From Krasilnikoviella flava (GTDB lineage Bacteria > Actinomycetota > Actinomycetes > Actinomycetales > Cellulomonadaceae), in contig NZ_FUZQ01000008.1 of NCBI RefSeq assembly GCF_900167525.1, forward strand, positions 186,001 through 250,000: a DNA stretch of 64,000 nucleotides. Direction: 5' to 3'. The notes below the pieces were generated by a model, which worked only from the letters and a program-made list of their open reading frames with translations, ran no database searches and was not told where the DNA came from. Of this stretch, positions 51,497-59,536 are shown piece by piece; the first letter of the stretch is position 1; every line of letters begins with the position of its first letter. A program made the position numbers and the translations under genes.

Positions 51497-52642
51497 GTGA
51501 CCGAGCCCCGCACCCTCCCGCCGTTCGCCTCCGACAACTACGCGCCCGCGCACCCCGACGTGCTCGCCGCGGTCGCGGCCGCGAACGACGGGTACGCCGT
51601 CGCGTACGGCGACGACCCGTGGACGGCGAGGCTCGACCTCCGCGTGCGCGAGGTGTTCGGCGCCGGCGCGCTCGCCTTCCCGGTGCTCAACGGCACGGGC
51701 GCCAACGTCGTGTCGCTCACCGCGCTCTCGCCGCGGTGGGGCGGCGTCGTGGTCTCCGACGTCGCGCACGTCAACACCGACGAGAACGGCGCGCCCGAGC
51801 GGGTGGGCGGCCTCAAGCTCCTCGCCTGCCCGTCGGTGGACGGCCGGATCACGCCCGACGACGTCGCCCGGTGGGCAGGGCAGCGCGACGACGTGCACCG
51901 TGCGCACCCCGCGGTGCTGTCCCTCACCCAGTCCACGGAGCTCGGCACCGTGTACCCCCTCGAGGACCTGCGCGCCCTGACGCACGTCGCGCACGACCTG
52001 GGCATGGCCGTGCACGTGGACGGCTCCCGCCTCGCCAACGCCGCCGCGGCCCTCGGCTGCTCGCTGCGGGCCCTCACCACGGACGCCGGCGTCGACGTCG
52101 TCTCCCTCGGCGCCGCGAAGAACGGCGGCATGCTCGGCGAGGCCGTCCTCGTCCTGGGGCCCGACGACGCGCCGGACGCCGCGTCCGCCCGCGCGCGGGA
52201 GGCGGCGTCGGCCGCCGTCCCGTTCCTGCGCAAGGCGACGATGCAGCTCGCGTCCAAGACGCGGTTCGTCTCCGCGCAGCTCCTCGCGCTGCTAGGGGAG
52301 CCCGGCACGCCGGGCGACGGGATCTCGGCAGGCTCGACCAGCGGTCCGCTCTGGCACCGCAACGCGGCGCACGCGAACGCGATGGCGGCGCGCCTCCGTG
52401 CCGGCCTCGAGGCGCTCGGCGGGGACGCCGTCCAGGCCACCCGGCCCACCGAGGCGAACGCTGTCTTCGCCACGCTCCCCCGCGCCGCCGCGGACCGGCT
52501 GCGCGCCGTCTCGCGCTTCTACGACTGGGCCGACGGCGAGTCGCGCGACCGTGTCGAGGTGCGGCTCATGTGCGCCTGGGACACCGCGCCGGAGACCGTC
52601 GACGCGTTCGTCGCGGCGGCGGCCGACGCCCTCGCCGGTTGA
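51497..52642 (+). CDS. Low-specificity L-threonine aldolase
   Basis: A 381-residue PLP enzyme of the beta-eliminating lyase family. It cleaves threonine or allo-threonine to glycine and acetaldehyde. PLP-binding Lys208 lies in SLGAAKNGGMLGEA and Asp175 in AVHVDGSRLANA; DNYAPAHPDVL is the typical N-terminus. An insert of about 12 residues (271-283, GDGISAGSTSGPLW region) contains a sequence 16/17 identical to an arm of the dispersed repeat, in frame. The TGA stop is part of repeat copy 4. It begins 20 bases after the LacI gene with a GTG start. Confidence 0.9.
   Translation: MTEPRTLPPFASDNYAPAHPDVLAAVAAANDGYAVAYGDDPWTARLDLRVREVFGAGALAFPVLNGTGANVVSLTALSPRWGGVVVSDVAHVNTDENGAPERVGGLKLLACPSVDGRITPDDVARWAGQRDDVHRAHPAVLSLTQSTELGTVYPLEDLRALTHVAHDLGMAVHVDGSRLANAAAALGCSLRALTTDAGVDVVSLGAAKNGGMLGEAVLVLGPDDAPDAASARAREAASAAVPFLRKATMQLASKTRFVSAQLLALLGEPGTPGDGISAGSTSGPLWHRNAAHANAMAARLRAGLEALGGDAVQATRPTEANAVFATLPRAAADRLRAVSRFYDWADGESRDRVEVRLMCAWDTAPETVDAFVAAAADALAG
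52323..52339. repeat. In-frame half-copy of dispersed repeat inside threonine aldolase gene
   Basis: TCTCGGCAGGCTCGACC differs from the arm of copy 1 (TCTCGACAGGCTCGACC) at one position. It encodes SAGS in a loop of the aldolase. This looks like the remnant of an insertion. Confidence 0.55.
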
Positions 52643-52683
52643 GCCTGTCGAAACCTAGGACCGGGTCCCGACAGGCTCGACCG
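52636..52683. repeat. Dispersed palindromic repeat, copy 4, supplying both stop codons
   Basis: Arms 52636-52655 and 52664-52683 pair at 17 of 20 positions (the rest are G/U-tolerant in RNA) around TAGGACCG. The TGA at 52640 ends the threonine aldolase and the TAG at 52655-52657 (minus strand) ends the MFS gene. The last residues of the MFS protein (VEPVGTRS) are encoded by the repeat itself. Confidence 0.8.
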
Positions 52684-53923
52684 ACAGGTCCGCCGGAGCC
52701 TCGTAGTCCTCGAGGTCCCGCAGCCGCCGCACCGGGCTGAGCCCGACGATCACGGGGCCGAGCAGCAGCACGAACGCCGACCCGAGCAGCACCGCCCGGC
52801 TGCCCACCTGCGCGGCAAGGACCCCGGCGGCCAGCGACCCGAGCGGGATCATGCTCCAGGACACGAACCGCACGGTGGCCATGACCCGGGAGAGCAGCGC
52901 GGGCGGGCTGGCCACCTGCCGGTAGGTGCGCGTCACGACGCTCCCCGGCACGACGGACGCACCGAACACCATCGTGCCGACGGCGAAGCAGAGCCAGCCG
53001 GCAGCGCCGGCGCCCAGCGGGATGAGCAGGGCGCCGGCGAACCCGACCAGGCCGTCGAACAGCAGCACCCGCGCGGAGCCGAACCGCCGCACGAGCCACG
53101 GCGTGGCCGCGGCCGCGAGCAGGGAGCCCGCACCGTCGGCGGCCAGCAGCACGCCGACCATGGCGGGCGGAGCGTCGAGGTCGCGCACCAGGTAGAGCGC
53201 GAACAGCCCGGCCTGCACACCGCACACGAGGTTGACGGCGCAGGCCCACCAGGTGGCGGGCGCCATCACCGGGTGCCGCACCACGAACCGCCAGCCCTCG
53301 GCGATCATCGCGCCCATGCCCGGCCGGGCCTCCCCGTCTCCGAGCGCGGGCTCGCGCCGCTCGGGCAGCCGCCGCAGCAGCAGTGCCGACACGACGTACG
53401 ACGCGGCGTCGACCAGCAGCGCGGGCACGGCACCGACCGCCTGCACCAGCAGGCCGGCGACCGACGGCCCACCGAGCTGCGTGGCGGCCTGGGTGCCGGA
53501 GACCAGGCTGTTGCGGCTGGTCAGCTCGTGCTGCGGCACCACGGTGGGCAGGAAGGTCGTGTTGGCGGTGAAGAAGAACACCTCGGCCACGTTGACCGCG
53601 AGCGCCGCCAGCACCAGGTGGGCGAGCGTGAGCTCCCCGAGCCACCAGACGAGCGGGACGGCGAGGACCGCGACGGCCCGCACCAGGTCGGCCACGACCT
53701 GGGTGGCGCGCAGCGGCAGCCGGTGCACGATCGCGCCGGCCGGCAGCCCGAGCACCACCCAGGCGAGGTACGACGACGCGGCCAGCAGCCCCGTCTCGAC
53801 CGGGCCGGCGTCGAGGACGGTCACCGCCGCCAGCGGCAGCGCGACGGTCGTCACGGCGGTGCCGACGCCGCTCGTCGTGCTCGCCGCCCAGTAGGTCCAG
53901 AACGGCCGTGCGCTCGTGGCCAC
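52655..53923 (-). CDS. MFS transporter, probable exporter
   Basis: A 422-residue MFS protein with about 12 helices, of the MFS_3 / enterobactin-exporter-like type (VVLGLPAGAIVHRLPLR loop, EVFFFTANTTFLPTVVP). Such carriers usually export drugs or siderophores. The GTG at 53923 has GAGGAGG eight bases upstream. It is divergent from the HxlR-peroxiredoxin fusion and the shared promoter region holds a 9-bp-arm palindrome, so this exporter is the likely target of that redox-responsive regulator. Its C-terminal eight residues come from the repeat at 52636. Confidence 0.87.
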   Translation of the reverse strand: MATSARPFWTYWAASTTSGVGTAVTTVALPLAAVTVLDAGPVETGLLAASSYLAWVVLGLPAGAIVHRLPLRATQVVADLVRAVAVLAVPLVWWLGELTLAHLVLAALAVNVAEVFFFTANTTFLPTVVPQHELTSRNSLVSGTQAATQLGGPSVAGLLVQAVGAVPALLVDAASYVVSALLLRRLPERREPALGDGEARPGMGAMIAEGWRFVVRHPVMAPATWWACAVNLVCGVQAGLFALYLVRDLDAPPAMVGVLLAADGAGSLLAAAATPWLVRRFGSARVLLFDGLVGFAGALLIPLGAGAAGWLCFAVGTMVFGASVVPGSVVTRTYRQVASPPALLSRVMATVRFVSWSMIPLGSLAAGVLAAQVGSRAVLLGSAFVLLLGPVIVGLSPVRRLRDLEDYEAPADLSVEPVGTRS

Positions 53924-53987
53924 GTGGCCACCTCCTCGCGATGATGACGGCTGCCGCCGGGAACAGACGGTGCGGCGCCGTCGTTGA

Positions 53988-54008
53988 TAAGTTCCAGATT
54001 GGAACTTA
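53988..54008. promoter_or_regulatory. Probable HxlR operator in MFS/HxlR divergent promoter
   Basis: TAAGTTCCA, GAT, TGGAACTTA: perfect 9-bp arms with a 3-base centre. It is AT-rich in an otherwise very GC-rich region, 53 bases upstream of the fusion gene and 65 bases upstream of the MFS gene. A binding site for the HxlR domain is likely. Confidence 0.7.
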
Positions 54009-54060
54009 CCCCATGCTGCGGGATGGACGCGCACCCCGGCCCGGCGAGAGGATGTGCCCC

Positions 54061-54966
54061 ATGCGCCGCGAGGACCTTGCCGACAGCGACTGCGGTATCG
54101 CCCAGTCCCTCGGTGTCGTCGGCGACTGGCAGAGCCTGCTGATCGTGCGCGAGGCCGCCGCCGGCGTCACCCGGTTCGAGGGTTTCGCCCGCGAGCTCGG
54201 GCTCTCGCGGCGGGCCCTCACCGAGCGGCTCGGCGGGCTCGTCGAGCACGGCGTGCTGGAGAAGGTGCCGTACTCCGAGCGCCCGCCCCGGCACGACTAC
54301 CGGCTCACCGACCGCGGCGAGGGCCTGCTGCCGGTGCTGCTCGCGCTCCAGGAGTGGGGCACCCGGTTCGTCATGGGTGACGGCGAGCTCAGCGGCACCC
54401 TCGGCGACGGCGACCTCGCGCGGGTGGGCGCGCTCGAGGGCACGCGGGTGCCCGACGTCGCGCTCGCGGCGCACGACGGCTCCACGGTGCGGCTCGTCGA
54501 CCCCGACCGGTGGACGGCGCTGTTCTTCTTCCCCGGCGCCTACGCGCCCGGCACCCACGGGTACCCGCCGCGCTGGGGCGAGGTGCCCGGCACCAGCGGC
54601 TGCACCCTCGAGTGCGCCACCTACGGGCGCCGCCACGCCGATCTCGAGGCCGCCGGCGCGCGCGTGCTCGGCGTGAGCACGCAGCACCCCGAGCAGCAGG
54701 CCGCGTTCGCCGCGCACGCCGCGCTGCCGTACCTGCTCGCGTCGGACCAGGACGGGCTCGCCGCGTCCGCGCTGCGCCTGCCCGTCTTCCGCGCCGGCGG
54801 TGCCGACCGCCTCAAGCGCGTCACGCTGCTCGTCGACCCGCAGGGCACGGTGCGGCACGTGCAGGCACCGGTCATCGACCCCGCGCAGTCCGTCGACGAC
54901 GCGCTCGACCTCGTGCGGAGCCTGACGGCCGGGTCGGGGACGGCGGCGGGAAGGGCCCGGCGTTAG
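54061..54966 (+). CDS. HxlR-type regulator fused to a BCP/PrxQ-like peroxiredoxin
   Basis: A 301-residue two-domain protein. Residues 1-110 are an HxlR winged helix (SDCGIAQSLGVVGDWQSLLIVREA, RFEGFARELGLSRRALTERL) with a conserved Cys11 where HxlR redox or aldehyde sensors have theirs. Residues about 122-300 are a peroxiredoxin: FFFPGAYAPGTHG, then SGCTLECATYGRRH with Cys181 as the probable peroxidatic and Cys185 as the resolving Cys, and VSTQHPEQQAAFAAH and YLLASDQDG. Peroxiredoxins reduce peroxides with thiols. Fusion would let the regulator sense or remove peroxide directly. ATG 54061 is preferred over 54052 by the spacing from GAGAGG. Confidence 0.9.
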   Translation: MRREDLADSDCGIAQSLGVVGDWQSLLIVREAAAGVTRFEGFARELGLSRRALTERLGGLVEHGVLEKVPYSERPPRHDYRLTDRGEGLLPVLLALQEWGTRFVMGDGELSGTLGDGDLARVGALEGTRVPDVALAAHDGSTVRLVDPDRWTALFFFPGAYAPGTHGYPPRWGEVPGTSGCTLECATYGRRHADLEAAGARVLGVSTQHPEQQAAFAAHAALPYLLASDQDGLAASALRLPVFRAGGADRLKRVTLLVDPQGTVRHVQAPVIDPAQSVDDALDLVRSLTAGSGTAAGRARR

Positions 54967-55006
54967 GGTCGGAACGAACCGGAGCCGGCGGAAGGAACCC
55001 CCCACC

Positions 55007-55471
55007 ATGACCAGCCCCACCAGCGCGACTGCGCACCGCTACCCGCACGTCGCCGAGGCGTCGATCCACGTGACCCAGCCGCCGGAGCGGGTGTGGGCCG
55101 AGCTCATGCATCCCGGGGCACGATGGATGCTGGGCGCGAACATCGAGACGGACTTCCGGCCGGGCAGCCCGATCACGTTCGAGGGGCACTTCTTCGGCCG
55201 CCAGTTCGCCGACAAGGGTGTCGTCATCGGCGTCGAGCGCCCCCACCTGCTGCACTTCACCCACTTCTCGCCGCTGGCCGAGCTCGCGGACGTGCCGGAG
55301 AACTACCACGAGATTCGCATCACGCTCGAACCGGACGAAACAGGTACGGTCGTGTCCGTGAGGCAGGAGAACATCGACACGGCCCAGCACGCGACGAACT
55401 CGCAGGCGCACTGGCAGGACGCGCTCGCGACCCTCGCCCACCGCGACGGTGCCCCTGCCCGTCGCGCGTGA
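55007..55471 (+). CDS. SRPBCC-family (START-like) protein
   Basis: A 154-residue SRPBCC protein: EASIHVTQPPERVWAELMHP at the start, then FRPGSPITFEGHF and a late EIRITLEPDETGTVVSV; the shape matches AHSA1-type ligand-binding helix-grip proteins. These bind hydrophobic ligands or act as coenzyme-related chaperones; function unknown. GGAAGGAA is 10 bases before the ATG. The GTG start of the next gene overlaps its stop (GTGA), so the two are co-translated. Confidence 0.8.
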   Translation: MTSPTSATAHRYPHVAEASIHVTQPPERVWAELMHPGARWMLGANIETDFRPGSPITFEGHFFGRQFADKGVVIGVERPHLLHFTHFSPLAELADVPENYHEIRITLEPDETGTVVSVRQENIDTAQHATNSQAHWQDALATLAHRDGAPARRA

Positions 55472-56769
55472 CCTCCCCCCGGCGGTCGGGACCGTCGACA
55501 CCACGGGGCGTCGGGCTCGGGCGGCGGACGACGGCCGCCGCCGCCGGGCTCGCCGCCGCCGCACTGCTCGCCGCCTGCTCCGGCGCGGGCAGCGAGCCGT
55601 CGCCCGGCCCGTCGTCGACCGCGCAGGGCTCGCCGTCGTCCTCGCCGTCCCCGGGCCCGTCGTCCCCGGGCCCGTCGACGACCCCCACCGCGTCGGCGAC
55701 CGCGACCCCGGAGCCCACCGGCAGCGCCGAGAGCCCTGACGACGTGCTCGCGGGCTGGAGCCTGGAGCAGAAGGTGGGCCAGCTGCTCATGGTCGGGGTG
55801 TCGGTGAGCGACCCCGCCGGGGTGAGCGCCGAGGCGGTCCGCGACAAGCACGTGGGCAACGTGTTCCTGCACGGCCGCAGCACCGCCGGGGTGGACGCGA
55901 CCCGCGACCTGGTCGACGGGTACACCGCCCTCGTGTCCCGCCGCTCGACGCACGGCACGCCGCTGCTCGTCGCCACGGACCAGGAGGGCGGGCTGGTCCA
56001 GGTGCTGCGAGGGCCCGGGTTCTCCGACATCCCGGCGGCGACCGAGCAGGCCACGTGGCAGCCCGGCACGCTGGAGAAGAGGGCGCGGGGTTGGGGCGAC
56101 GAACTCGCCGCCGCGGGCGTCAACCTCAACCTCGCGCCCGTGATGGACCTGGTCGACGAGGCCGACGCGAAGGACAACCCGCCCATCGGGTACTTCGACC
56201 GGAGCTACGGCTTCACGCCACGGTCGGTGGTGCGCTCCGCGAACGCGTTCAGCGCCGGGCAGCGCGCGGCCGGCGTCGAGCCGGTCATCAAGCACTTCCC
56301 GGGCCTCGGGCGCGTCACCGCGAACACCGACACCGACGCGGAGGTGACCGACGACGTCACCACCCGCGACGACCCGTCCGTGCGCGTCTTCGCCCGCGGG
56401 ATCGAGGCGGGCGCCGGGTTCGTGATGATGTCCACCGCGGTCTACGAGCGCATCGACCCGGACGCCCCCGCGGCGTTCTCCCCCGTCGTCGTGGACGGCC
56501 TGCTCCGCGACGACCTCGGGTTCGACGGCGTCGTGATGACGGACGACCTGTCGGCGGCCGCCCAGGTGCAGGGCTGGCCCCCGGGCGAGCGTGCGGTGGA
56601 CGCCGTCGACGCCGGGGTGGACCTGGTGCTCGCGTCCGCCGACCCGTCCGTCGCGCCCGCGATGGCCGACGCGCTGGTGGCCGAGGCCCGCAAGGACCCC
56701 GCGTTCGCGACGAAGGTCGACACCTCCGCTCGCCGGGTGCTGGCGGCCAAGGCCGCCCTCGCGAAGTAG
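55468..56769 (+). CDS. GH3 lipoprotein beta-N-acetylglucosaminidase, LpqI/NagZ-like
   Basis: A 433-residue secreted lipoprotein. Lipobox LLAAC with Cys37, then a 50-residue Ser/Pro/Thr linker, then a GH3 domain from about residue 90. Motifs: QKVGQLLMVG, VATDQEGG, NLAPVMD, IKHFPGLGRVTANTD (residues about 274-288) and VMTDDLSA with nucleophile Asp359. The DSH-type acid/base histidine of Gram-negative NagZ is not present after KHFPG, but the GRVTxNTD form is typical of actinobacterial LpqI. It should trim muropeptides in wall recycling. Overlaps the SRPBCC gene; converges with the Pit operon. Confidence 0.87.
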   Translation: MTSPRRSGPSTPRGVGLGRRTTAAAAGLAAAALLAACSGAGSEPSPGPSSTAQGSPSSSPSPGPSSPGPSTTPTASATATPEPTGSAESPDDVLAGWSLEQKVGQLLMVGVSVSDPAGVSAEAVRDKHVGNVFLHGRSTAGVDATRDLVDGYTALVSRRSTHGTPLLVATDQEGGLVQVLRGPGFSDIPAATEQATWQPGTLEKRARGWGDELAAAGVNLNLAPVMDLVDEADAKDNPPIGYFDRSYGFTPRSVVRSANAFSAGQRAAGVEPVIKHFPGLGRVTANTDTDAEVTDDVTTRDDPSVRVFARGIEAGAGFVMMSTAVYERIDPDAPAAFSPVVVDGLLRDDLGFDGVVMTDDLSAAAQVQGWPPGERAVDAVDAGVDLVLASADPSVAPAMADALVAEARKDPAFATKVDTSARRVLAAKAALAK

Positions 56770-56810
56770 TTCAGTCCCCCGCGAGGTAGTCCGAAGCACC
56801 GCGAGGTAGT
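56761..56810. repeat. Three GCGARGTAGT units at 20-bp intervals
   Basis: GCGAAGTAGT, GCGAGGTAGT and GCGAGGTAGT begin at 56761, 56781 and 56801, exactly 20 bases apart. The first contains the TAG stop of the GH3 gene. The rest of each 20-mer differs, so only the 10-base heads are conserved. Function unknown. Confidence 0.6.
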
Positions 56811-56865
56811 GCGATCTCCGCCCGCTTCAGCTGACCGGTTGGCCCGCCGACGCCGTCAGTCGCCT

Positions 56866-57162
56866 TCAGTGGCCGCCGGAGACCAGGAAGACCAGCCCGA
56901 AGGCGATGGCCCCGACCACGACGCCCATGCAGGCGATGGCACCCGCGAGGCGGGCGGGCGACGGGCGCGGGATGGCGACCACGCGGGACGACGCGTCGTT
57001 CGCGTCGCCTCTCGCCGGCGTCGACTGCGTGGTCGGCGCGTCGGCCGACGTCGTGCCGGCCAGCAGACGCAGGCCGAGCGCGAAGAGCGCGGGGATGCCG
57101 GCGCCCACGATCAGCCCGGCCACGAGGACCTGGCCGAGGGCGCCCCACTCGATGACGTTCAT
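56866..57162 (-). CDS. Small two-helix membrane protein linked to Pit transporter
   Basis: A 98-residue protein with two hydrophobic helices (GQVLVAGLIVGAGIPALFALG and ACMGVVVGAIAFGLVFLV) separated by a 40-residue polar loop. The start overlaps the Pit stop (ATGA), so it is translated with the transporter. Its C-terminus is SGGH. The family is unknown to me; similar small proteins often follow pit genes in actinobacteria and may modulate the transporter. Confidence 0.75.
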   Translation of the reverse strand: MNVIEWGALGQVLVAGLIVGAGIPALFALGLRLLAGTTSADAPTTQSTPARGDANDASSRVVAIPRPSPARLAGAIACMGVVVGAIAFGLVFLVSGGH

Positions 57163-58439
57163 GCTCCCACCTTCGGGTTCGACGGGGCGCTGACGGTGCC
57201 CACGGCGCCGACGGCCGGCGCGACGGAAGAGGCGGTGGCGACGGCGGGCACGGGCCCGACGCGCTCGCCGCCGGCCTCGCCGGTCGTGGCGGCGACGGGC
57301 TCGAGGGACGCGCCCTTCTCCTCGTCCCACGCCTCGTTGACGTTGGTGTGGTCGACGGGCTTGCGGCGGGACGCGATCCAGATCGCCGCGGAGACGACGA
57401 TCAGCAGCACGAACACGGCGATGGTGCCGGCGGTGCCGCCGATGGACGACTCCAGCCAGTGGCACAGCGCGCCGACCAGGCCGGCCGCGGGGAGCGTGAC
57501 CATCCAGGCCACGAACATGCGGCCCGCGACGCTCCAGCGCACCTTGGCGCCCGGCATGCCGACGCCCGAGCCGAGCACGGAGCCGGTCGCGACGTGCGTC
57601 GTCGAGAGCGAGAAGCCGAAGTGGCTGGACAGCAGGATGACGGCGGCGGACGACGTCTCGGCGGCCATGCCCTGGCGGGTGTCGATCTCGACGAGCCCCT
57701 TGCCGAGGGTGCGGATGACGCGCCAGCCGCCCAGGTAGGTGCCGACCGCCATCGCGAGGGCGCAGCTGAGGATGACCCAGAACGGGACGCCGGAGTCGGC
57801 CGGCACGGCACCGCCCGCGATGAGCGCGAGCAGGATGATGCCCATCGACTTCTGGGCGTCGTTGGTGCCGTGAGCCAGGGAGACGAGCGACGCGGAGCCG
57901 ATCTGGCCCCAGCGGAAGCCGCGGTTCGTCACGTCCTGCGGCACGCCGCGGGTCAGGCGGGCCACGAGCCACGTGCCCAGGCCGGCCACCGCGATGGCGA
58001 CCACGGGGGCGATGAGGGCGGGCACCAGCACCTTGGCGATCACGCCGTCCCACAGCACGCCCGACGTGCCGACGGCGGCGAGCACGGCGCCCACCATGCC
58101 GCCCACGAGGGCGTGCGAGGAGCTGGACGGGATGCCGAACAGCCAGGTGATGAGGTTCCAGACGATCCCGCCGACCAGGCCGGCGAGCACGACGGGCAGG
58201 GTGATCACCCCGGCGTCGACGATGCCCTTGGCGATCGTGGCGGCGACGGCGAGGGAGAGGAAGGCGCCGACGAGGTTGAGGACGGCGGACAGCGCGACGG
58301 CGGTCCGGGGCTTGAGGGCTCGGGTGGCGATGGAGGTGGCCATCGCGTTGCCCGTGTCGTGGAACCCGTTCGTGAAGTCGAACGCGAGGGCCGTCACGAC
58401 GACGAGCGCGAGCAGAAGCGTCTCGGTCACGGGATCCAT
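57159..58439 (-). CDS. pit: Low-affinity inorganic phosphate transporter, PiT family
   Basis: A 426-residue PiT-family symporter, with the two duplicated signature regions GFHDTGNAMATSIATRAL near the N-terminus and AHGTNDAQKSMGIILLAL in the middle (both usually containing GANDVAN-like motifs). About ten helices are predicted; a hydrophilic C-terminal tail of about 60 residues follows. It imports phosphate, often as a metal phosphate, with protons. A small membrane protein is translationally coupled downstream. Three GTTC units at 11-bp intervals 53-80 bases upstream fit PhoP/RegX3 control. Confidence 0.9.
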   Translation of the reverse strand: MDPVTETLLLALVVVTALAFDFTNGFHDTGNAMATSIATRALKPRTAVALSAVLNLVGAFLSLAVAATIAKGIVDAGVITLPVVLAGLVGGIVWNLITWLFGIPSSSSHALVGGMVGAVLAAVGTSGVLWDGVIAKVLVPALIAPVVAIAVAGLGTWLVARLTRGVPQDVTNRGFRWGQIGSASLVSLAHGTNDAQKSMGIILLALIAGGAVPADSGVPFWVILSCALAMAVGTYLGGWRVIRTLGKGLVEIDTRQGMAAETSSAAVILLSSHFGFSLSTTHVATGSVLGSGVGMPGAKVRWSVAGRMFVAWMVTLPAAGLVGALCHWLESSIGGTAGTIAVFVLLIVVSAAIWIASRRKPVDHTNVNEAWDEEKGASLEPVAATTGEAGGERVGPVPAVATASSVAPAVGAVGTVSAPSNPKVGA

Positions 58440-58491
58440 CGTGGGGGGCGAGAAGGGCCTGATCGACCGTCAGGGGGTCGTTCGGTGAACT

Positions 58492-58520
58492 GTTCCGGGA
58501 CTGTTCACCTGCTGTTCATC
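58492..58520. promoter_or_regulatory. PHO-box-like array (three 11-bp repeats) upstream of pit
   Basis: GTTCCGG at 58492, GTTCACC at 58503 and GTTCATC at 58514 are each exactly 11 bases apart. Actinobacterial PHO boxes are 11-bp direct repeats with a GTTCACC core. The array lies between the pit start and the oleD stop; the third unit reaches the first base of the oleD stop codon. Confidence 0.65.
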
Positions 58521-59536
58521 TAGCGGCGGCGTGTCGCGTAGTGCGCCGCGAGGCGGGCCATCCCCTCGTCCACGCTGACGGCCGGGAGCCAGCCGAGGTC
58601 GCGGCGGGTGGCGCGCTGGTCGAACCAGTGCGCGGTGGACAGCTGCTCGGCGAGGAAGCGCGTCATCGGCGGCTCGTCGGCGCCGGGGCGCACCCGCCAC
58701 AGGGTCTCGACGAGGCCGCCGGCCGACCGCGCCAGACCCGCGGGCACCCGCCACGCCGGCGCGCGCACCCCCGCCGCGCGACACATGCCGGACAGGAGGT
58801 CGGCCACGGTGCGCGGCTCGCCGTTGGTCAGCACGTACGCGCGGCCGCCGACGACGTCGGGGGCGTCGTCCAGCCGGTCGAGGGCCGCGAGGATGCCGTC
58901 GGCCGCGTTGTCCACGTACAGGGTGTCGATGAGCGCGGCCCCGTGGCCCAGCAGCGGCAGCCGCCCCCGGGCGGCGCGGTCGACGACGCGCTCCACGAGC
59001 TGCGTGTCGCCCGGCCCCCAGACGATGTGCGGCCGGACGGCCACCACGCGCGGCCCGCCGGCTCGACCGGCGCCGTCGGCCCCGCCGCCGTCGCGCCCCA
59101 GCGCCAGCAGCTCCGCGGCGGCCTTGGTCCGCGCGTAGTCGCCACGGGCGCGTCCCGGGTCGGCGGGGGTGGCCGGGACGCCGACGAGCGAGGTGCCCAG
59201 GTGCGCGACGGACGGGGACGACACCTGGACGAAGCGGCGCACGCCCGCTCGCTCGCCCGCGTCCAGCAGGACCCGTGTGCCGTCCACGTTCACCTGGTGG
59301 AACTGAGCCGGCGACCCCGCCAACGAGACCTTCGCGGCGAGGTGCACCACGCCGTCGACCCCGCGCACGGCGCGCGCGACGACGTCCGGGTCGGTGACGG
59401 AGCCGAACACGTCCGTCGCGCCGTCGACGCTGGAGGGGCGGCGCTGCAGGGTGCGCACGTCGGCCCCGCGGGCCACCAGGGCGCGCGCCACCGCGCCACC
59501 GAGCAGCCCGGACGCGCCGGTCACGAGGACCGTCAC
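58520..59536 (-). CDS. oleD: OleD, NAD(P)-dependent reductase of olefin synthesis
   Basis: A 338-residue extended short-chain dehydrogenase. VLVTGASGLLGGAVARAL is the NAD(P) motif; the catalytic Tyr-Lys pair is in DYARTKAAAELL, and RPHIVWGPGD follows. OleD reduces the 2-alkyl-3-ketoalkanoic acid made by OleA to the 3-hydroxy acid. It is third in the locus and its GTG overlaps the OleBC stop (GTGA). Its own stop is at the PHO-box-like array. Confidence 0.92.
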   Translation of the reverse strand: MTVLVTGASGLLGGAVARALVARGADVRTLQRRPSSVDGATDVFGSVTDPDVVARAVRGVDGVVHLAAKVSLAGSPAQFHQVNVDGTRVLLDAGERAGVRRFVQVSSPSVAHLGTSLVGVPATPADPGRARGDYARTKAAAELLALGRDGGGADGAGRAGGPRVVAVRPHIVWGPGDTQLVERVVDRAARGRLPLLGHGAALIDTLYVDNAADGILAALDRLDDAPDVVGGRAYVLTNGEPRTVADLLSGMCRAAGVRAPAWRVPAGLARSAGGLVETLWRVRPGADEPPMTRFLAEQLSTAHWFDQRATRRDLGWLPAVSVDEGMARLAAHYATRRR

